Origin: Proales similis
Lineage: Eukaryota; Rotifera; Eurotatoria; Ploima; Proalidae
Assembly (NCBI GenBank): GCA_019059635.1
Contig: JAGVRJ010000001.1
Location: 2,418,001-2,482,000 of the forward strand
Length of the DNA stretch: 64,000 nt
Direction of reading: 5' to 3'
Numbering within the stretch: position 1 is the stretch's first letter; the number at the start of each line of letters is the position of its first letter. The notes below the pieces were generated by a model. It was not told the origin of the DNA. It worked only from the letters and a program-made list of their open reading frames with translations, and did no database searches. Both the position numbers and the translations under genes were made by a program. Below, piece after piece: positions 58,961 to 64,000 of the stretch.

Positions 58961-61900
58961 ATCTTAACCATAATTCAAAGCAGCAAATCCTTCTTAGATA
59001 TTTATGTAAGAGATATAAACATGCTATTCCAGCGCTGTTTGACGTCGCTACGCATGTTAAATCGTGTTATACGCTCTTATAACGCATTTGAATTAGCTCT
59101 GACCCTGGATAGAACCATATAAGAGTGTGTGTTGAAAAAAAATCATGTCTAAACCTTACTCAATCATTGATTACAAGATTAATTTTCTCCCAAAGACTTC
59201 TTAACTAAGAAATAAACTTGCTGTTCCAGTGTTTTTGATCGTCCTTTAGCATGTTAATATCTTGTAATACGCTCTTAAAACGCATTTTGATTAGCTCTGA
59301 ACCTGGTTCGAACGATATAAGAGTGTGTGTTGAAAAAAAATCATGTCTATACCTTACTCAATCATTGATTACAAGATTTATTTTCTCCCAAAGACTTCTT
59401 AACTAAGAAATAAACATGCTATTCCAGCGCTGTTTGACGTCGCTACGCATGTTAATTCATGTTATACGCTCTGATAACGCATTTCGATTAGCTCTGACCC
59501 TGGTTCGAACGATATAAGAGTGTGGTTTGAAAAAAAATCATGTCTAAACCTTACTCATTCATTGATTACAAGATTTATTTTCTCCCAAAGACTTCTTAAC
59601 TAAGAAATAAACATGCTATTCCAGCGCTGTTTTACGTCGCTACGCATGTTAAATCGTGTAATACGCTCTGATAACGCATTTGAATTAGCTCTGACCCTGG
59701 ATAGAACCATATAAGAGTGTGTGTTGAAAAAAAATCATGTCTAAACCTTACTCAATCATTGATTACAAGATTTATTTTCTCCCAAAGACTTCTTAACTAA
59801 GAAATAAACATGCTATTCCAGCGCTGTTTGACGTCGCTACGCATGTTAATTCATGTTATACGCTCTGATAACGCATTTCGATTAGCTCTGACCCTGGTTC
59901 GAACGATATAAGAGTGTGGTTTGAAAAAAAATCATGTCTAAACCTTACTCATTCATTGATTACAAGATTTATTTTCTCCCAAAGACTTCTTAACTAAGAA
60001 ATAAACATGCTATTCCAGCGCTGTTTTACGTCGCTACGCATGTTAAATCGTGTAATACGCTCTGATAACGCATTTGAATTAGCTCTGACCCTGGATAGAA
60101 CCATATAAGAGTGTGTGTTGAAAAAAAATCATGTCTAAACCTTACTCAATCATTGATTACAAGATTTATTTTCTCCCAAAGACTTCTTAACTAAGAAATA
60201 AACATGCTATTCCAGCGCTGTTTGACGTCGCTACGCATGTTAAATCGTGTTATACGCTCTTATAACGCATTTCGATTAGCCATGACCCTGGTTCGAACGA
60301 TATAAGAGTGTGTGCTGAAATAAATCTTGGTTTACCCTTGCTCAACACTTCATTAAAAAAACAATTTCGGCCAAAACATTTCCTCAACGATATAAACATG
60401 CTAATCTAGCGCTGTTTGACGTCGCTACGCATGTTAAATCGTGTTATACGCTCTTATAACGCATTTGAATTAGCTCTGACTCTGGATAGAACCATATAAG
60501 AGTGTGTGTTGAAAAAAAATCATGTCTAAACCTTACTCAATCATTGATTACAAGATTTATTTTCACCCAAAGACTTCTTAACTAAGAAATAAACATGCTA
60601 TTCCAGCGCTGTTTGACGTCGCTACGCATGTTAAATCGTGTTATACGCTCTGATAACGCATTTGAATTAGCTCTGACCCTGGATAGAACCATATAAGAGT
60701 GTGTGTTGAAAAAAAATCATGTCTAGACCTTACTCAATCATTGATTACAAGATTTATTTTCTCCCAAAGACTTCTTAACTAAGAAATAAACATGCTATTC
60801 CAGTGCTGTTTTACGTCGCTACGCATGTTAAATCGTGTAATACGCTCTGATAACGCATTTTGATTAGCTCTGAACCTGGTTCGAACGATATAAGAGTGTG
60901 TGTTGAAAAAAAATCATGTCTATACCTTACTCAATCATTGATTACAAGATTTATTTTCTCCCAAAGACTTCTAAACTAAGAAATAAACTTGCAGTTCCAG
61001 TGTTTTTGATCGTCCTTTAGCATGTTAATATCGTGTAATACGCTTTTAAAACGCATTTCGATTAGCCATGACCCTGGATAGAACCATAAAGGAGTGTGTG
61101 TTGAAAAAAAATCATGTCTAGACCTTACTCAATCATTGATTACAAGATTTATTTTCTCCCAAAGACTTCTTAACTAAGAAATAAACATGCTATTCCAGCG
61201 CTGTTTGACGTCGCTACGCATGTTAAATCGTGTAATACGCTCTGATAACATTTTTTGATTAGCTCTGACCCTGGTTCGAACGATATAAGAGTGTGTGTTG
61301 AAAAAAAATCATGTCTAGACCTTACTCAATCATTGATTACAAGATTTATTTTCTCCCAAAGACTTCTTAACTAAGAAATAAACATGCTATTCCAGCGCTG
61401 TTTGACGTCGCTTCGCATGTTAAATCGTGTAATACGCTCTGATAACATTTTTTGATTAGCTCTGACCCTGGTTCGAACGATATAAGAGTGTGTGTTGAAA
61501 AAAAATCATGTCCATACCTTACTCAATCATTGATTAAAAGATTAATTTTCTCTTAAAGACTTCTAAACTAAGAAATAAACTTGCTGTTCCAGTGTTTTTG
61601 ATCGTCCTTTAGCATGTTAATATCGTGTAATACGCTTTTAAAACGCATTTCGATTAGCCATGACCCTGGTAAGAACGATATAAGAGTGTTTTTTGAAAAG
61701 AAATCTTGGTTTACCCTATCTCAGAACTTTATTAAAAAAACAATTTTCGGCCAAAACATTTCCTCAACGATATAAACATGCTATTGCAGCGCTGTTTGAC
61801 GTCGCTACGCATGTTTTTATCTTGCAATACGCTCTGAAAACGCTTTTCGATTAGCTCTGACCCTGGTAAGAACGATTTAAGAGTGTTTTTTTGAAAAGAA

Positions 61901-63790
61901 ATCTTGGTTTACCCTATCTCAGCACTTTATTAAAAAAACAATTTTCGGCCAAAACATTTCCTCAACGATATAAACATGCTATTGCAGCGCTGTTTGACGT
62001 CGCTTCGCATGTGAAATCGTGTAATACGCTCTGATAACGCATTTTGATTAGCTCTGACCCTGGTTCGAACGATATAAGAGTGTGTGTTGAAAAAAAATCA
62101 TGTCTTAACCTTACTCAATCATTGATTACAAGATTAATTTTCTCCCAAAGACTTCTAAACTAAGAAATAAACTTGCTGTTCCAGTGTTTTTGATCGTCCT
62201 TTAGCATGTTTATTTCGTGTCATACGCTCTTAAAATGCATTTCGATTAGCCATGACCCTGGTAAGAACGATATAAGAGTGTTTTTTGAAAAGAAATCATG
62301 TCTATACCTTACTCAATCATTGATTAAAAGACTAATTTTCTCTTAAAGACTTCTAAACTAAGAAATAAACTTGCTGTTCCAGTGTTTTTGATCGTCCTTA
62401 AGCATGTTAATATCGTGTAATACGCTTTTAAAACGCATTTCGATTAGCCATGACCCTGGTTCGAACGATATAAGAGTGTGTGCTGAAAAAAATCTTGGTT
62501 TGCCCTTACTCAACACTTTATAAAAAAAACAATTTCGGCCAAAACATTTCCTCAAGGATATAATCATGCTAATCCAGCGCTGTTTGACGTCGCTACGCAT
62601 GTGAAATCGTGTAATACGCTCTGATAACGCATTTTGATTAGCTCTGACCCTGGTAAGAACGATTTAAGAGTGTGTTTTGAAAAAAAATCATGTCTAAACC
62701 TTACTTAATCATTGATTACAAGATTTATTTTCTCCCAAAGACTTCTAAACTAAGAAATAAACTTGCTTTTCCAGTGTTTTTGATCGTCCTTTAGCATGTT
62801 TATATCGTGTCATACGCTCTTAAAATGCATTTCGATTAGCCATGACCCTGGTAAGAACGATATAAGAGTGTTTTTTGAAAAGAAATCTTGGTTTACCCTA
62901 TCTCAGCACTTTATTAAAAAAACAATTTTCGGCCAAAACATTTCCTCAACGATATAAACATGCTATTGCAGCGCTGTTTGACGTCGCTACGCATGTTTTT
63001 ATCTTGCAATACGCTCTGAAAACGCTTTTCGATTAGCTCTGACCCTGGTTCGAACGATATAAGAGTGTGTGTTGAAAAAAAATCATGTCTAAACCTTACT
63101 CAATCATTGATTACAAGATTTATTTTCTCCCAAAGACTTCTAAACTAAGAAATAAACTTGCTTTTCCAGTGTTTTTGATCGTCCTTTAGCATGTTTATAT
63201 CGTGTCATACGCTCTTAAAATGCATTTCGATTAGCCATGACCCTGGTAAGAACGATATAAGAGTGTTTTTTGAAAAGAAATCTTGGTTTACCCTATCTCA
63301 GCACTTTATTAAAAAAACAATTTTCGGCCAAAACATTTCCTCAACGATATAAACATGCTATTGCAGCGCTGTTTGACGTCGCTACGCATGTTTTTATCTT
63401 GCAATACGCTCTGAAAACGCTTTTCGATTAGCTCTGACCCTGGTTCGAACGATATAAGAGTGTGTGTTGAAAAAAAATCATGTCTAAACCTTACTCAATC
63501 ATTGATTACAAGATTTATTTTCTCCCAAAGACTTCTAAACTAAGAAATAAACTTGCTTTTCCAGTGTATTTGATCGTCCTTTAGCATGTTTATATCGTGT
63601 TATACGCTCTGATAACGCATTTTGATTAGCTCTGACCCTGGTTCGAACGATATAAGAGTGTGTTTTGAAAAAAAATCTCGGTTTACCCTTACTCAACACT
63701 TTATTAAAACAACAATTTTTGCCCAAAGCATTTTCTGAACGAAATAAACATGCTGTTCTATTGCTGTTGGACGTCGCAGCGCATGTTTAT
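58961..63790. repeat. Satellite family B block 4 with variant C, edge of the array
   Basis: About 24 more divergent B monomers end the array. From 60310 a variant C is interspersed, marked by AAATCTTGG, CAATTTTCGGCCAAAACATT and GCAGCGCTGTTTGACGTCGC. Monomer divergence rises towards the edge, as is usual for satellite borders, where homogenisation is weaker. Confidence 0.88.
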
Positions 63791-64000
63791 ATCTTCTTCT
63801 CTTTTCCGATAACTGGTTTTAAAACTCAAACAACTTTTATCAGAAGATGCTCAAAAATTTTTCTTTAATTAACTTGGTCTTGTGTCTTTGACAATTAAAA
63901 ATAAAAATTTAGTTAAATTATAAGAGCGTGTTTTTCTTTCACTTATCTTATACGTGCATCAATAAAATTGAAGGCTCAAAGCCGAACCAAGCCATGAGTT
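63791..64000. other. Unique sequence beyond the satellite
   Basis: The repeat stops at about 63790 and AT-rich single-copy sequence follows to the window end. I see no gene in these 210 bases. Confidence 0.5.

Noticed and set aside
34518-59122. Many open frames of 60-110 codons inside satellite monomers (for example at 34518, 39269, 41925, 51980).
   Set aside because: They recur with the repeat, cross monomer borders, have no family features and vary with monomer type. They are by-products of monomer sequence and not genes.
42200-63660. A tRNA B-box-like stretch (GGTTCGAACGA) in B monomers, hinting at a SINE or tRNA-derived repeat.
   Set aside because: There is no A box at proper spacing, no tRNA fold and no A-rich 3' end; the last consensus position also mismatches.
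34305-63790. Regularly spaced repeats that might be taken for a CRISPR-like array.
   Set aside because: Monomers are contiguous 197-bp units without unique spacers, and the host is an animal.

Overview
The window is nuclear DNA of a compact-genome animal. Nearly every gene is spliced with short GT-AG introns (about 30-80 bp), intergenic gaps are a few hundred bases, and the gene set is metazoan: two animal heme peroxidases, TMEM9, MED17, core-1 beta-3-galactosyltransferases, gamma-SNAP and NDUFA10. I cannot assign a phylum from sequence alone. Several start codons lie a few bases after a TTTTAG-type acceptor, which would fit spliced-leader trans-splicing or 5'-UTR introns and suggests a small invertebrate. 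There are no bacterial operon features.

Region 1 (about 0.3-33.7 kb) is gene-dense: MED17, SAE1, ETFA, heme peroxidase A, MSRB, heme peroxidase B (minus), NDUFA10, urocanate hydratase, PSMC4/RPT3, adenylosuccinate synthetase, C1GALT-like copy 1 (minus), UBE2G1 (minus), C1GALT-like copies 2 and 3, TMEM9, a coiled-coil protein with a possible degenerate TBC fold (minus), and gamma-SNAP. Most are unrelated single-copy housekeeping genes. Two local families stand out: an inverted pair of peroxidases around MSRB, and three galactosyltransferase paralogs, two of which share an essentially identical inverted tract of about 325 bp, suggesting gene conversion.

Region 2 (about 34.3-63.8 kb) is an AT-rich satellite array of about 196-198 bp monomers. 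Two main related families (A and B, plus a variant C) alternate in blocks and form higher-order repeats: 2178 bp (11 monomers) and about 1187 bp (6 monomers) inside the first A block, then composite A+B units of 3557 and 3361 bp that differ by one monomer. All families keep a dyad (CATGC...GCATG) with arms about 27 bp apart. This looks like centromeric or other heterochromatic satellite; the array both begins and ends inside the window.

A complete, very young Ty3/gypsy LTR retrotransposon (45756-51778) is inserted in the array. It has two 196-bp LTRs identical by eye, a 4-bp target duplication (TAAT), one long Gag-Pol frame, a polypurine tract, and a GC-rich 3' segment carrying a 295-codon antisense ORF with 18-bp tandem repeats. 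That antisense ORF, the hydrophobic Gag N-terminus and the nested satellite architecture are the most unusual items here.
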